Part shown: positions 15,108-23,949 of the stretch, piece by piece
Layout of the letters: each line of letters begins with the position of its first letter
How positions within the stretch are numbered: the stretch's first letter is position 1
Assembly (NCBI GenBank): GCA_003149635.1
Contig: QCWI01000006.1
Location: forward strand, 124,001 to 188,000
Direction of reading: 5' to 3'
Length of the DNA: 64,000 bases
Source: Fluviicola sp. XM-24bin1
GTDB lineage: Bacteria; Bacteroidota; Bacteroidia; Flavobacteriales_D; Crocinitomicaceae
Translations under genes and position numbers: made by a program
Notes under the pieces: model-generated
Databases searched by the model: none
The model's input: the letters and a program-made list of their open reading frames with translations, nothing else
What the model was told of the DNA's origin: nothing

Positions 15108-17336
15108 TTACAATACAACAACCTTTTTAATTACGCTGTGTTCACCACTTTGAATTTCAAGTAGATAACATCCTGCGCTAAGGTTCGTGCTTTCCGCAAC
15201 TTTGTGAATTACGGAACTGTTTGTTGTGTTGTTTTGCTCCACAGAAATCACTTTTCCTTGAGAATCACGTAGTGTAAAAGTCACAGGGAAATCTGCTGCA
15301 TAATAGCTTACGGAAATCGCTTGCCCTTGATTTGGGTTTGGATACACATTGATTTCCATGTCTTTCATGAAGAGATCTTCTGTATTCAAGGTTCCGCTGA
15401 TTTGGATGTCGTCAATGAATAAGTTACTTGAGAAATCTGATGCTTCAAAAGAGAAACGAATTCGCGTTTTGTTGTCTGTTGAAGTCGTGTTGAATGTAAA
15501 TGAAGCTTCATTCCATTGGCTGTTGTTTGAAGGAGCGAAGTCCGTGTACCCAGCGTATCCTGCAGTTACTAAATCATTTCCTGTCAAGGTTGAACCAACC
15601 GGTGATCCACCAACGTTAATTACACGTGGTGTCCAGTTTTCTCCACAGTTTGAAGAAGTGTAAACACGCAGGTTCTCCGTGATATCTCCAGTGCTCGTAG
15701 CATTCGTAGCGTATGCATATTTGAATGTAACTGACACATTAGAAGTATAACGCAAATCCACTGCTGGAGTAATCAAGTGATCCATGCTCAATCCCAAACG
15801 ATTGTTGTAGAATCCTTCATCCGTAAATGGATCTGACTGAGAGTTATCAAAGAACGTTTGAAGTTTCCATGCTTTTCCTCCATCGTATCCATTGTTGTCA
15901 ACAACGCCGAAAGAACCGTAGTTATCTTCTGGATTTTGAACTAGGAAGTAGTTGGTTCCTGTTCCAGCTGCTGAAGCAGATTCCATATCAAATAGCGTTG
16001 GCCCGTTTGCTTCTGCCCAATCTCCTGAAATATAGATGTAGTCTGTTTCTTCACGCGTGTCTGAACCAGTTGCGTTCGTTACTGTTAATGTTACTTTTTT
16101 CCATCCTGAACCGCTAAATGTTACGTTCGCAACAGACGATGAAGCCGTTGCTGGATTTCCATCTTCAAAGGTCCATTCTCTGCTTTCTACAACCGCATTC
16201 CAAGATACATCTGTGAATGTCACCGGAGTTCCAGCACAAGCGGTAGTTCTACTCGCGAAGAAATCTGCAACCGGTGTACATAATGGCACTGTTAATTGAT
16301 CGCTCGGATCCTGCGGTGTGAGCAAATCTTTAACTCCTGTAAGCTCCAATGTGGAATCCAACCAAAGGTTGTTACGCTGTCCGGCAATTCCTTCCAAGGT
16401 ATTGTTCATGGCTGTACATTGACCTGGAGTAAAGTGACGGTAACAGTATGAGTAGTCCATGTAGTTCTGCAAATCTTCAACAACTCCTCCGTTAGTCGTG
16501 TCACAGTCGATCCACTCAGTAGGGTAAATGTAGTTACAGTTTTGGTGTCCTTTTGTAGGAGGTGTATCTGCGATTCCATCGTCGTTACAAATGGTAGGGC
16601 CATTGTTGATCAAATCTGAATTTCCGAATGTGTGTGCCAATCCCAACCAGTGACCGATTTCGTGTGTGATTACAGATTCCACACCCGGGCTTCCTGTTCC
16701 GATCGTTCCAACGTAGTTGTGTGCTGAAAGAATTCCATCCACCCAGAATCCTGAACCGTCTGTACTCGCAGGGAATGTTGCGTATGCCGCAGCTCCCGGT
16801 ACACCAACGATGTCTACCACCCAAACATTCAAATAACGAGCTCGGTTCCACTGATTCAATTTTGAATAAGCATCACCCACGCGCGTTTCGTGTGAGTAAA
16901 TATGTTCGATTCCATTGGTACAATTCCCCATTGGATCTTTTGCCGCTAATTTGAATGTAATGCGTGAATTTCCGTTCAAGTTTTGGAATTCGGGAACTAG
17001 GTCTACCGAATCCGCATCAGCCGCATTAAACTCACGATTGATTACCTCCATCGCGTCATAAACTTGTGCGTCAGAAATCAATTCAGAACCATATTCATGA
17101 ATGATATGGAATACCACCGGAATTTCGTAGCTTACCGACGACTTGCCATTTACCGTAGTTGGAACAACACTGTTCTGCAACAAACGATAAGCGTCATACT
17201 GCTCACGTAATTCAGGGTAATCATTGAAAAGTTGTTCTTGAGCTGTGTAAGCACCACAAGCTCCGTCGAGATTTTGGGCAAATACCGAAGACAGCCCAAA
17301 TAGCCCCACAGTGAGGGATAGAAGTTTTCGTTTCAT
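15108..17336 (-). CDS. Second secreted M43-type zinc metalloprotease with PKD domain and T9SS tail (tandem paralogue)
   Basis: The product is 742 residues from the ATG at 17336, giving MKRKLLSL and a normal signal peptide; the extension to 17375 adds 13 residues that spoil it. The layout matches the neighbouring protease: PVVFHIIHEYG, zinc motif HEIGHWLGLAH (225-235), a PKD-like domain (about 375-450), a jelly-roll part, and a T9SS tail starting VYPNPNQG and ending KKVVVL. The two proteins share long identical stretches such as YATFPASTDGSGFW, so this is a tandem duplication. This copy lacks the cysteine-rich insert near residue 365 of the other. Both are likely exported proteases that feed peptides to the S46 peptidase. 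Confidence 0.92.
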   Translation of the reverse strand: MKRKLLSLTVGLFGLSSVFAQNLDGACGAYTAQEQLFNDYPELREQYDAYRLLQNSVVPTTVNGKSSVSYEIPVVFHIIHEYGSELISDAQVYDAMEVINREFNAADADSVDLVPEFQNLNGNSRITFKLAAKDPMGNCTNGIEHIYSHETRVGDAYSKLNQWNRARYLNVWVVDIVGVPGAAAYATFPASTDGSGFWVDGILSAHNYVGTIGTGSPGVESVITHEIGHWLGLAHTFGNSDLINNGPTICNDDGIADTPPTKGHQNCNYIYPTEWIDCDTTNGGVVEDLQNYMDYSYCYRHFTPGQCTAMNNTLEGIAGQRNNLWLDSTLELTGVKDLLTPQDPSDQLTVPLCTPVADFFASRTTACAGTPVTFTDVSWNAVVESREWTFEDGNPATASSSVANVTFSGSGWKKVTLTVTNATGSDTREETDYIYISGDWAEANGPTLFDMESASAAGTGTNYFLVQNPEDNYGSFGVVDNNGYDGGKAWKLQTFFDNSQSDPFTDEGFYNNRLGLSMDHLITPAVDLRYTSNVSVTFKYAYATNATSTGDITENLRVYTSSNCGENWTPRVINVGGSPVGSTLTGNDLVTAGYAGYTDFAPSNNSQWNEASFTFNTTSTDNKTRIRFSFEASDFSSNLFIDDIQISGTLNTEDLFMKDMEINVYPNPNQGQAISVSYYAADFPVTFTLRDSQGKVISVEQNNTTNSSVIHKVAESTNLSAGCYLLEIQSGEHSVIKKVVVL

Positions 17337-17436
17337 AAGTTTAAGTAACATGCGTTGTAGGAACGCAATGTACAAAAAAAGATGTTCGAATTATCCTTGA
17401 ATTGAGGCTCAGTAATTTAACTGTATGGATCGTTGA

Positions 17437-18336
17437 TTAAAAGAGATGTTTCTCTGCTCGGTATGAAGATCGAACCAATGGCCCACTTTCCACGTACTGG
17501 AATCCCATTTTCAATCCCAATTCCTTGTATTCTGCGAAATGTTCTGGAGTTACGAACTCTGCAATCGGAAGGTGTTTTGGAGTCGGTTGCAAGTATTGAC
17601 CGAGCGTAAGAATGTCAACATCAACGCTACGCAAGTCCTCCATCGTTTCGATGATTTCTTCGTGCGATTCACCCAATCCAAGCATGACGCCTGATTTCGT
17701 TTTCATTCCTCCTTTTTTCAATCGGAATAAAACCTCTAGACTTCGATCGTATTTGGCTTGAATTCGAACTTCTTTGGTCAGACGACGCACTGTTTCAAGG
17801 TTGTGACTCACAATTTCTGGAGCGACATCTATAATCACTTGGAGGTTGTCCCAGTTTCCAGCGAAATCAGGAATTAAGGTTTCCAACGTAGTTCCGGGAG
17901 ATTGGTTTCGGATAGCACGAACCGTTTGCGCCCAGATTTCCGATCCACCGTCTTTCAAATCGTCACGATCTACAGAAGTGATCACGGCATGTTTGACTCC
18001 CATCGTTTTTACACTATGAGCGACTTTTCCTGGCTCGTAGATGTCGACATCGTCCGGGCGACCTGTTTTCACCGCACAGAATCCACATGAACGGGTACAA
18101 ATGTTTCCAAGAATCATGAACGTAGCTGTTCCTTCTCCCCAACATTCACCCATGTTCGGACAGTTTCCACTTTCACAAATTGTGTGCAGATTGTGCTCCT
18201 CAACGAGAGAGCGAACTTTCTTATAATTCTCTCCTGTGGGAAGCTTTACGCGCAACCATTTCGGTTTCTTGATGCGAACCACACCATTTTTGACTTCGGT
18301 TTGTACTGAACCCTCCTGCTCTTTGATCTCACTCAT
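17437..18336 (-). CDS. lipA: Lipoyl synthase
   Basis: The product is 299 residues from ATG 18336; a TTG three codons upstream is less likely. The auxiliary cluster cysteines are Cys54, Cys59 and Cys65 ([12 protein letters not shown]) and the radical-SAM cluster is CTRSCGFC (Cys80, 84, 87). The C-terminal RSSYRAEKH supplies the serine that ligates the auxiliary cluster. It inserts two sulfurs into octanoyl groups on E2 and GcvH proteins. It is a single gene divergent from the OsmC-rlmB operon. Confidence 0.97.
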   Translation of the reverse strand: MSEIKEQEGSVQTEVKNGVVRIKKPKWLRVKLPTGENYKKVRSLVEEHNLHTICESGNCPNMGECWGEGTATFMILGNICTRSCGFCAVKTGRPDDVDIYEPGKVAHSVKTMGVKHAVITSVDRDDLKDGGSEIWAQTVRAIRNQSPGTTLETLIPDFAGNWDNLQVIIDVAPEIVSHNLETVRRLTKEVRIQAKYDRSLEVLFRLKKGGMKTKSGVMLGLGESHEEIIETMEDLRSVDVDILTLGQYLQPTPKHLPIAEFVTPEHFAEYKELGLKMGFQYVESGPLVRSSYRAEKHLF

Positions 18337-18374
18337 ACAATCCAATTAAATCGCTCTATAGCTTAAATAAAAAC

Positions 18375-18382
18375 TACTTTTG
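18375..18382 (+). promoter_or_regulatory. -7 element upstream of the OsmC-like gene
   Basis: TACTTTTG matches TAnnTTTG and lies 51 nt before the ATG at 18434, in the lipA/osmC divergent gap. A -33 element is not clear. Confidence 0.4.
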
Positions 18383-18433
18383 TCCTGTCTTTTCGAATAA
18401 GACATTATACAAATTTACGCAAATCAATAGCAT

Positions 18434-18838
18434 ATGGCAACCTCCAGAGTGGAATATAACGGGAAGCTGCGCACAACGTGCATGCACTTGAAGTCAGGTG
18501 AGCAAATCATAACCGATGCACCAACCGATAATAATGGAAAAGGAGAAGCATTTTCTCCAACGGATTTGGTGGCTACGGCCCACGCTTCGTGCATGTTGAC
18601 AGTTATCGGGATTCATTGTGATAAGAACGATATCACTTTTGATCATGGAAATGCTGATGTGACCAAGATTATGGGAGATGCGCCACGTCGAATTGCCCGT
18701 TTGGAAATTGCCCTAGATCTAAGTGGCAACGGTTGGGATGATGAGCTTTGCGAGCGTATAAAAAGAGTCGCTGAGGCATGCCCAGTAGCACAATCCGTTC
18801 ATCCGGATATTGAAGTTTTAATTACTTATACATTCTAA
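18434..18838 (+). CDS. OsmC-family peroxide-reducing protein
   Basis: The 134-residue protein has the two conserved cysteines of OsmC/Ohr-type peroxiredoxins, in AHASCMLTVIG and EACPVAQSVHP, and the ATDNNGKGEAFSPTDLVA-like N-terminal region. These cytoplasmic dimers reduce organic hydroperoxides, often using lipoyl-dependent or thiol donors. It starts a plus-strand operon, with rlmB beginning 1 nt after its stop. It is close to the YhfA/OsmC subgroup, for which the exact substrate is not settled. Confidence 0.9.
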   Translation: MATSRVEYNGKLRTTCMHLKSGEQIITDAPTDNNGKGEAFSPTDLVATAHASCMLTVIGIHCDKNDITFDHGNADVTKIMGDAPRRIARLEIALDLSGNGWDDELCERIKRVAEACPVAQSVHPDIEVLITYTF

Positions 18839-18839
18839 G

Positions 18840-19619
18840 ATGGAGAGAAGACCTAAATATGACAATCGACCGAGAAGGAAAAAGGATACTGGAGATTACA
18901 TCTTCGGAGTTCGCGCGGTAATTGAGGCGGTAAAAGCAGGAAGAGAGTTGAATAAAATTCTGATCCAGAAGGGAATGAACAAAGAATTGTTCCTGGAATT
19001 GAAACAGGCGTTGAAAGGGGAGAATTATAACCTTCAATTCGTCCCAACGGAAAAATTGAACGCGATCACCGAGAACAATCACCAAGGAGTTATTGCATAT
19101 GTATCTCCTGTGGAATATCACAAGGCTGAAGAGTTAATTGAAGCGTTGATTGAAGAAGGGAAGAAACCTTTCGTTTTGGCGTTGGATCGATTGACGGATG
19201 TTCGAAACTTTGGTGCAATTGCTCGAACAGCGGAGTGTGAAGGTGTTGATGCGATTATCATCCCATCCAAAGGATCGGTGACGGTAACGCCTGACGCTAT
19301 TAAAACATCTGCCGGAGCTTTGAATCGAATCAAGGTTTGTAAAACAGATAATCTAAAGGATACATTGTTCTATATCCAGCAATGTGGTCTTCGTTTGGTA
19401 GCTAGTACAGAGAAAGGAAGTGTACCGTTATATGAAACGAATTTGCGCGGATCTGTAGCCGTAATTATGGGGTCAGAGAAAGACGGAGTATCTCAAGATT
19501 TGATCAATATGGCTGACGTGAAATGTCGTATTCCAATGCGCGGAGAAATTGCTTCTCTAAACGTAAGTGTTGCGGCTGGCATGGTTTTGTATGAGAAATT
19601 ACGACAAGAGTTGTATTAA
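18840..19619 (+). CDS. rlmB: 23S rRNA (guanosine-2'-O-)-methyltransferase, SpoU/TrmH family
   Basis: The 259-residue protein has an N-terminal substrate-binding domain (FGVRAVIEAVKAGRELNKI), then the SPOUT motifs NFGAIARTAECEGVD, VAVIMGSEKDGVS and IPMRGEIASLNVSVAAG, which form the knotted SAM site. RlmB methylates G2251 of 23S rRNA in E. coli. It is separated by 1 nt from the OsmC-like gene. The lysine- and arginine-rich first 20 residues probably help bind RNA. A different TrmH-type specificity cannot be excluded, but length and N-terminal domain favour RlmB. Confidence 0.93.
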   Translation: MERRPKYDNRPRRKKDTGDYIFGVRAVIEAVKAGRELNKILIQKGMNKELFLELKQALKGENYNLQFVPTEKLNAITENNHQGVIAYVSPVEYHKAEELIEALIEEGKKPFVLALDRLTDVRNFGAIARTAECEGVDAIIIPSKGSVTVTPDAIKTSAGALNRIKVCKTDNLKDTLFYIQQCGLRLVASTEKGSVPLYETNLRGSVAVIMGSEKDGVSQDLINMADVKCRIPMRGEIASLNVSVAAGMVLYEKLRQELY

Positions 19620-19634
19620 TCAAAACAGACGCCT

Positions 19635-20093
19635 ATGAAACGTTTACTATTATTTCTTTTTGTTCTGGCGATCATGCCATTAGCGTATGGGCAATTGCCA
19701 AGTAGAGTTCAAAAGTTGGAAGGACTTTGGGAATACCTTGAGGGAAGTGGTTATGAACGTTGGGAACGTCGCGGCGATGTTATGTATGGTGAGTCGTTTC
19801 GGATTAATAAGTTAGGGGATACGCTTGTTGCAGAGAGTTTCGAAATCAGTTACGTCAACAAACGTTTGATCTTGAACCTGAAGGCCTATCACATGGTGAA
19901 TGATTCTATTCGAGTGAAGGAACGAGTGTTAGTTGGCAAACGAAGAAAAATGCATTTTACTGGATTAACAGGAAACCGCCTAGAGGAATTGGAATTCAAA
20001 TTTGGCTTCTTTTCTAAAAATCGACTGAAGTTATTTGTGCATCATCAAGGGATGTTGAAACCGCAGAAGTTGCGGATGAATCGGAAGGAATAA
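19635..20093 (+). CDS. Secreted hypothetical protein, DUF6265-like
   Basis: The 152-residue protein has a clear signal peptide (about 1-19, ending AYGQ). The mature part begins with KLEGLWEYLEGSGYERWER and continues with alternating strand-like segments (GDVMYGESFRI, DTLVAESFEI), suggesting a small beta-barrel such as the lipocalin-like DUF6265 group. It is the last gene of the osmC-rlmB operon, 15 bp after rlmB. It is rich in Arg/Lys toward the end. The family assignment is from pattern recall and moderate only; no function is known. Confidence 0.75.
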   Translation: MKRLLLFLFVLAIMPLAYGQLPSRVQKLEGLWEYLEGSGYERWERRGDVMYGESFRINKLGDTLVAESFEISYVNKRLILNLKAYHMVNDSIRVKERVLVGKRRKMHFTGLTGNRLEELEFKFGFFSKNRLKLFVHHQGMLKPQKLRMNRKE

Positions 20094-20168
20094 TTGGAGG
20101 TAGATTCTATTTAAGTTCAGGATAATTTGTGGCAATTCCTATGAAATGGAATGTTTTTTCGTCGGCAT

Positions 20169-20192
20169 ATTCCGACATTCCGACATTCCGAC
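20169..20192. repeat. Three tandem copies of ATTCCGAC
   Basis: Three perfect 8-bp units lie end to end in the 150-nt gap between convergent genes. They are preceded by GTCGG, so GTCGG-N6-CCGAC also forms a small inverted repeat. It is too short and regular for a CRISPR. Confidence 0.8.
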
Positions 20193-20243
20193 AATGCGAT
20201 ATTCCATCGTTCAAATATTCGAATGTTTCGTAATTCAACAGAT

Positions 20244-20942
20244 TTACTTCATAAACGGAATAATCTCCGGCAAGCGACTCAAATCATAAATCCGCCATTC
20301 ATGCGCCCGTTCATTATAATATCTATGCGGATCAAAAAGCACACCCGTCATTCCAACGCGCTCGGCGCCTTGCACATCCACGCGTAAGTCATCGCCAATC
20401 ATGACGCTTTCCTCTGGCTTCGCATTCGCCAAGTTCATGGTATGCGTGAAAATTTCTGGGGCTGGTTTGTTCTTCCCTACGTCTTCGGAGCAAATTATAA
20501 CATCGAAGTAATTGAGCAATCCGCAGTTCTCCAATTTAATGAATTGCACTTCCTTGAAACCATTCGTGATGATGTGCAACTGCATACCTTCCTTCTTGAG
20601 ATCTTGTAACGTTTCATGCGTATTTGGGAAGATGTTCGTTTGTCTCGGAGAAATGGCTACATATCCTTCAGCCAATTGATTTGCAATGTCTGGAGCGTCG
20701 ACCTGAAAGCTTTTCAAAGTGTCTTCAAATCGCTTGACGCGCAAGACTGCCTTGGTGATTTTCCCCGATCCATACGAATTCCAAAGTTTCGCATTGATTT
20801 TCTTATAGGATTTGAAAAAAGTATCGAAATCTTTGATGTGATTTCCCAGTTTCAAGTCTTCGTAGAGCATATTAAGGGCTTGCTCAGAATTTTTTTCGAA
20901 ATCCCAAAGCGTTCGGTCTAGGTCAAAAAAGATGTGCTTCAT
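20244..20942 (-). CDS. HAD-superfamily hydrolase, YjjG-like nucleotidase
   Basis: The 232-residue protein has the four HAD motifs: FFDLDRTLWD (nucleophile and acid Asp), IITNG, KNKPAPEIF (Lys) and IGDDLRVDVQGA. The alpha-helical cap after motif I and the D-x-D-R-T-L-W-D signature are typical of YjjG/YfnB pyrimidine 5'-nucleotidases, which remove non-canonical nucleoside monophosphates. It overlaps the upstream membrane protein gene by 4 bp (ATGA) in an operon headed by upp, supporting a nucleotide-related role. Substrate is inferred from family and context. Confidence 0.88.
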   Translation of the reverse strand: MKHIFFDLDRTLWDFEKNSEQALNMLYEDLKLGNHIKDFDTFFKSYKKINAKLWNSYGSGKITKAVLRVKRFEDTLKSFQVDAPDIANQLAEGYVAISPRQTNIFPNTHETLQDLKKEGMQLHIITNGFKEVQFIKLENCGLLNYFDVIICSEDVGKNKPAPEIFTHTMNLANAKPEESVMIGDDLRVDVQGAERVGMTGVLFDPHRYYNERAHEWRIYDLSRLPEIIPFMK

Positions 20943-21400
20943 GAAAATAGATAGGTAATCAAGGTGCTAACGAACCCGTTGAGGAAAATTCCGCAAAGTA
21001 TGATCACAAAAGTGATCTTGCGTTTTCTGAAAAATTTAGCAGTGACAATAGATCCAATAGGAACTGAAAGAAAAAATGGAGCCCACATCGCAATGCCGAA
21101 AATCCCAATGGATTTTTTAACTCGCACTACAGCCTTGTTTACTCGGGTGAAGTTCTTCTTACGCTTTATTGGGTTCCCGCTTTCAACACTTTTTCGGTAC
21201 TTCTCCACACGTTTTTCGTGGGCTCGTCGCATGAAATAATTGGCGCCGAAATAAAAGACAATTGCTGTGATAATGGCTCCCGCAACACAACTCAAATAGG
21301 TTTCAAGAAAACTCAGTCGTAAGTTCAGCCCTAAAACAGGAGCGAACATAAATTTGATGCTGGACAATCCAGCCAGACTAAGATAGGCGAGCCAATTCAT
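20939..21400 (-). CDS. Small integral membrane protein, unrecognised
   Basis: The 153-residue protein has hydrophobic segments at about 5-25, 35-52, 97-118 and 130-152, and a very basic loop in the middle (RRAHEKRVEKYRK, NPIKRKKNF). The pattern is somewhat like small DedA-type or COG2426-type proteins, but I cannot assign a family. It is flanked closely by upp (3-nt gap) and the HAD gene (4-bp overlap) on the same strand, so it is co-expressed with nucleotide metabolism genes. Confidence 0.7.
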   Translation of the reverse strand: MNWLAYLSLAGLSSIKFMFAPVLGLNLRLSFLETYLSCVAGAIITAIVFYFGANYFMRRAHEKRVEKYRKSVESGNPIKRKKNFTRVNKAVVRVKKSIGIFGIAMWAPFFLSVPIGSIVTAKFFRKRKITFVIILCGIFLNGFVSTLITYLFS

Positions 21401-21403
21401 TGC

Positions 21404-22051
21404 TTACAACTTCACTCCGTATGCAAGGTCTCCCGCGTCACCCAATCCAGGGACAATGTATGATTCTGCTGTCAGTTCATTGTCAATAGCGCCAATGTAA
21501 TATTCTGTTCGAGCCGGTAATTTTTGTTTCAAGAAGTCAAGGGCGTCAGGAGTGGCGATGGCTGAGACAACAAAAATGCTTCTCGGATCTCCTTGTTGTA
21601 AAAGCGCTTTATACACAAGTGCCATGGAAGTTCCGGTAGCCAACATCGGATCAGAAATGATCAAATCTTTTCCATCAATGGTTGGAGCCGCCATGTATTC
21701 CACATAAACGTCGAAATCTTCCGGAGTTGTGTGTTTTCGGTATGCACTGACGAAAGCACTGTCGGCTCTATCGAAGTAATTCAAAAGTCCCAAATGCATC
21801 CCGAGGCCTGCACGCAAAATGGTTGCTAAAACTGGCTGATCCTTTAATAGAGGAACAGTAGTACTTCCCAATGGCGTTTCCACCTCCTTCGAAGCGTAAT
21901 GCAATTTTTTAGACAACTCATATCCTAGAATTTCACTAATACGTTCAAGGTTTCTTCTGAATCGCATCGGATCTTTCTGAATTTCAACATCGCGCAATTC
22001 TGCAACGAAGGTTTGAAAAATGGAGTTCGATTCGGACAAATTATGTATCAT
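21404..22051 (-). CDS. upp: Uracil phosphoribosyltransferase
   Basis: The product is 215 residues from ATG 22051 (MIHNLSES); the open frame to 22114 adds a non-homologous, cysteine-rich extension and is rejected. The PRPP-binding loop is LIISDPMLATGTS, with ILRAGLGMHLG upstream and a uracil-binding end GLGDAGDLAYG. It converts uracil and PRPP to UMP for pyrimidine salvage. It is first in an operon with a membrane protein and a YjjG-like nucleotidase. It is divergent from the ABC exporter gene, with about 115 nt between them. Confidence 0.96.
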   Translation of the reverse strand: MIHNLSESNSIFQTFVAELRDVEIQKDPMRFRRNLERISEILGYELSKKLHYASKEVETPLGSTTVPLLKDQPVLATILRAGLGMHLGLLNYFDRADSAFVSAYRKHTTPEDFDVYVEYMAAPTIDGKDLIISDPMLATGTSMALVYKALLQQGDPRSIFVVSAIATPDALDFLKQKLPARTEYYIGAIDNELTAESYIVPGLGDAGDLAYGVKL

Positions 22052-22154
22052 CTTACAGGCATTTCCGATAAAAGTACAGCAATAATTTCTTTTGACAAGC
22101 GGCATTTTTATCACAACAATCCTAAAGGCGTTCTTTCCATTTCAATCTTTGGAT

Positions 22155-22162
22155 TAACTTTG
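22155..22162 (+). promoter_or_regulatory. -7 element for the ABC exporter operon, very close to the start codon
   Basis: TAACTTTG matches TAnnTTTG and ends 5 nt before the ATG at 22168. Transcription would begin at or beside the start codon, predicting a leaderless mRNA. Confidence 0.5.
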
Positions 22163-22167
22163 CAGTA

Positions 22168-23949
22168 ATGGCGCAGAAGAACAAGTTGAATACCCGGGTA
22201 TTTATCCGGCTGCTTTCCTATTGGAAAACCTACAAATTTTTGTTCTTTCTTGCGGTTGCCACAACCGTTCTTTTGGCATTCATTGGCCCAACGCGACCTT
22301 TCGTGATTAAGTACATGATTGACGAGTTCATCCGCAAGACGAAGGATGCTCACATGTTGTGGTATTGGACGATGATCGTAATCGGAATGTTGCTCGCCGA
22401 AGGGTTGTTTCAATTCATTTCTAGTTATTTCTCCAATCTCTTTGCGCAATCCATTATTCGAGATATTCGAAAGAAGTTGATGAAGCACATCATGACCTTT
22501 AACATCCGTTATTTTGATCGAACTCCGGTCGGAACCCACGTAACTCGTTTGGTGGCGGATTTGGAAGCGATCACAGATGTTTTCTCAGCCGGAATGATGG
22601 CAATTATCGGTGATTTACTCATGCTCTTTATCATTGTTGGATGGATGTTCTATCTGGATTGGTCATTGGCATTGTTAACCCTTCTTCCGATTCCAATTTT
22701 GGTGGTAGCCACGCGAATCTTTGCCCGAGCCGTGCGAAAGTCATATGAGCAGGAAAGAGAAGCGGTGACTCGCCTGAATAACTTCGTTAATGAGCGATTG
22801 ACGGGGATTTCCATTGTTCAATTATTCAACCGTCAAGAACAAGAGCTCGCTGGATTCCGTGAGATTAACAAAAAGCACCGTCAGGCGCACTTCAATTCCA
22901 TTTGGGCCTATTCGATTTTCTTCCCAATCGTAGAAACACTGAGCACGCTCTCTGTAGCCCTGTTGTTGGTTTGGGCAGGAGTTGCAGTGAGCAACAATAT
23001 CGACGGCGGTAACACGGATTTGGGAACCGTAACGGCATTCGTACTTTGGATTTACATGCTGTATCGACCGATTCGTCAGTTGGCGGATAAATTTAACATT
23101 CTTCAAAGAGGAACGGTACGTGCAGAACGCGTTTTTAAAGAGTTGGATCGTGAACAGCACATCCAGAATGACGGCGCCAATACCAATGTCAATTTTGGAA
23201 CTGACATTCACTTTAAAGATGTGTACTTCGCCTACAACGATGAAGATTGGGTGCTCCAAGATTTGAATCTCAACATTGAAACAGGATCGACAGTAGCCTT
23301 TGTCGGAGCAACAGGAGCCGGGAAAACTTCCATCGTGAATTTGATCGGAAGATTTTACGAATTCCAAAAAGGAACCATTTCGTTTGGAGATGTGTCGATT
23401 GCCGAAATTGAACTTTCGCACTTGAGAAGAAACGTAGCCTTCGTATTGCAAGACGTCTTCTTATTTTCAGATACGATTCACAGCAACATCACTTTGGGCG
23501 ATCCGTCCATTTCTAGAGAACAGGTAATTGAGGCAGCCAAGGCGGTTGGGGCGCATGATTTCATTTCCAAACTTCCCGGCAGTTACGATTACGAAGTAGG
23601 GGAGCGTGGAGGCGTTTTGTCTGTCGGACAAAGACAGTTATTGTCATTCATTCGAGCGTACGTGTACAATCCAAGCATTTTGATTTTGGACGAAGCCACT
23701 TCAAGCGTGGATATGGAATCAGAACTATTAATTCAGGAGGCAACGAAGAAAATCACCAAGGGAAGAACATCCATCGTAATTGCCCATCGATTGTCTACGA
23801 TCCAGAATGCGGACAAGATTGTTGTTTTGGACAAAGGTAAAATTGTAGAGGTAGGAGATCATCAAGAATTATTGACGCATGAAGGAGGATACTACAGACG
23901 ATTGTACGATCTGCAATTCTCCGAAATGCATGACAGAACGAAGAAATGA
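22168..23949 (+). CDS. ABC exporter, fused permease and ATPase (MsbA-like)
   Basis: The 593-residue half-transporter has a six-helix transmembrane domain (about 1-320) and a nucleotide-binding domain (about 340-590) with Walker A GATGAGKTS, Q-loop FVLQDVFLFSD, signature LSVGQRQLLS and Walker B ILILDEATSS. Such homodimers flip lipids or export drugs; many Flavobacteria carry several of them. It overlaps the next gene by 4 bp (ATGA). It is not clearly the lipid A flippase MsbA, since close relatives have mixed roles. The predicted leaderless start is notable. Confidence 0.92.
   Translation: MAQKNKLNTRVFIRLLSYWKTYKFLFFLAVATTVLLAFIGPTRPFVIKYMIDEFIRKTKDAHMLWYWTMIVIGMLLAEGLFQFISSYFSNLFAQSIIRDIRKKLMKHIMTFNIRYFDRTPVGTHVTRLVADLEAITDVFSAGMMAIIGDLLMLFIIVGWMFYLDWSLALLTLLPIPILVVATRIFARAVRKSYEQEREAVTRLNNFVNERLTGISIVQLFNRQEQELAGFREINKKHRQAHFNSIWAYSIFFPIVETLSTLSVALLLVWAGVAVSNNIDGGNTDLGTVTAFVLWIYMLYRPIRQLADKFNILQRGTVRAERVFKELDREQHIQNDGANTNVNFGTDIHFKDVYFAYNDEDWVLQDLNLNIETGSTVAFVGATGAGKTSIVNLIGRFYEFQKGTISFGDVSIAEIELSHLRRNVAFVLQDVFLFSDTIHSNITLGDPSISREQVIEAAKAVGAHDFISKLPGSYDYEVGERGGVLSVGQRQLLSFIRAYVYNPSILILDEATSSVDMESELLIQEATKKITKGRTSIVIAHRLSTIQNADKIVVLDKGKIVEVGDHQELLTHEGGYYRRLYDLQFSEMHDRTKK

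Noticed and set aside
20165-20195. Short tandem repeat that could suggest a CRISPR
   Set aside because: Only three contiguous 8-bp units with no spacers and no cas genes nearby.
22052-22114. N-terminal extension of upp
   Set aside because: It adds a cysteine-rich stretch not found in the family. ATG 22051 gives the normal length.
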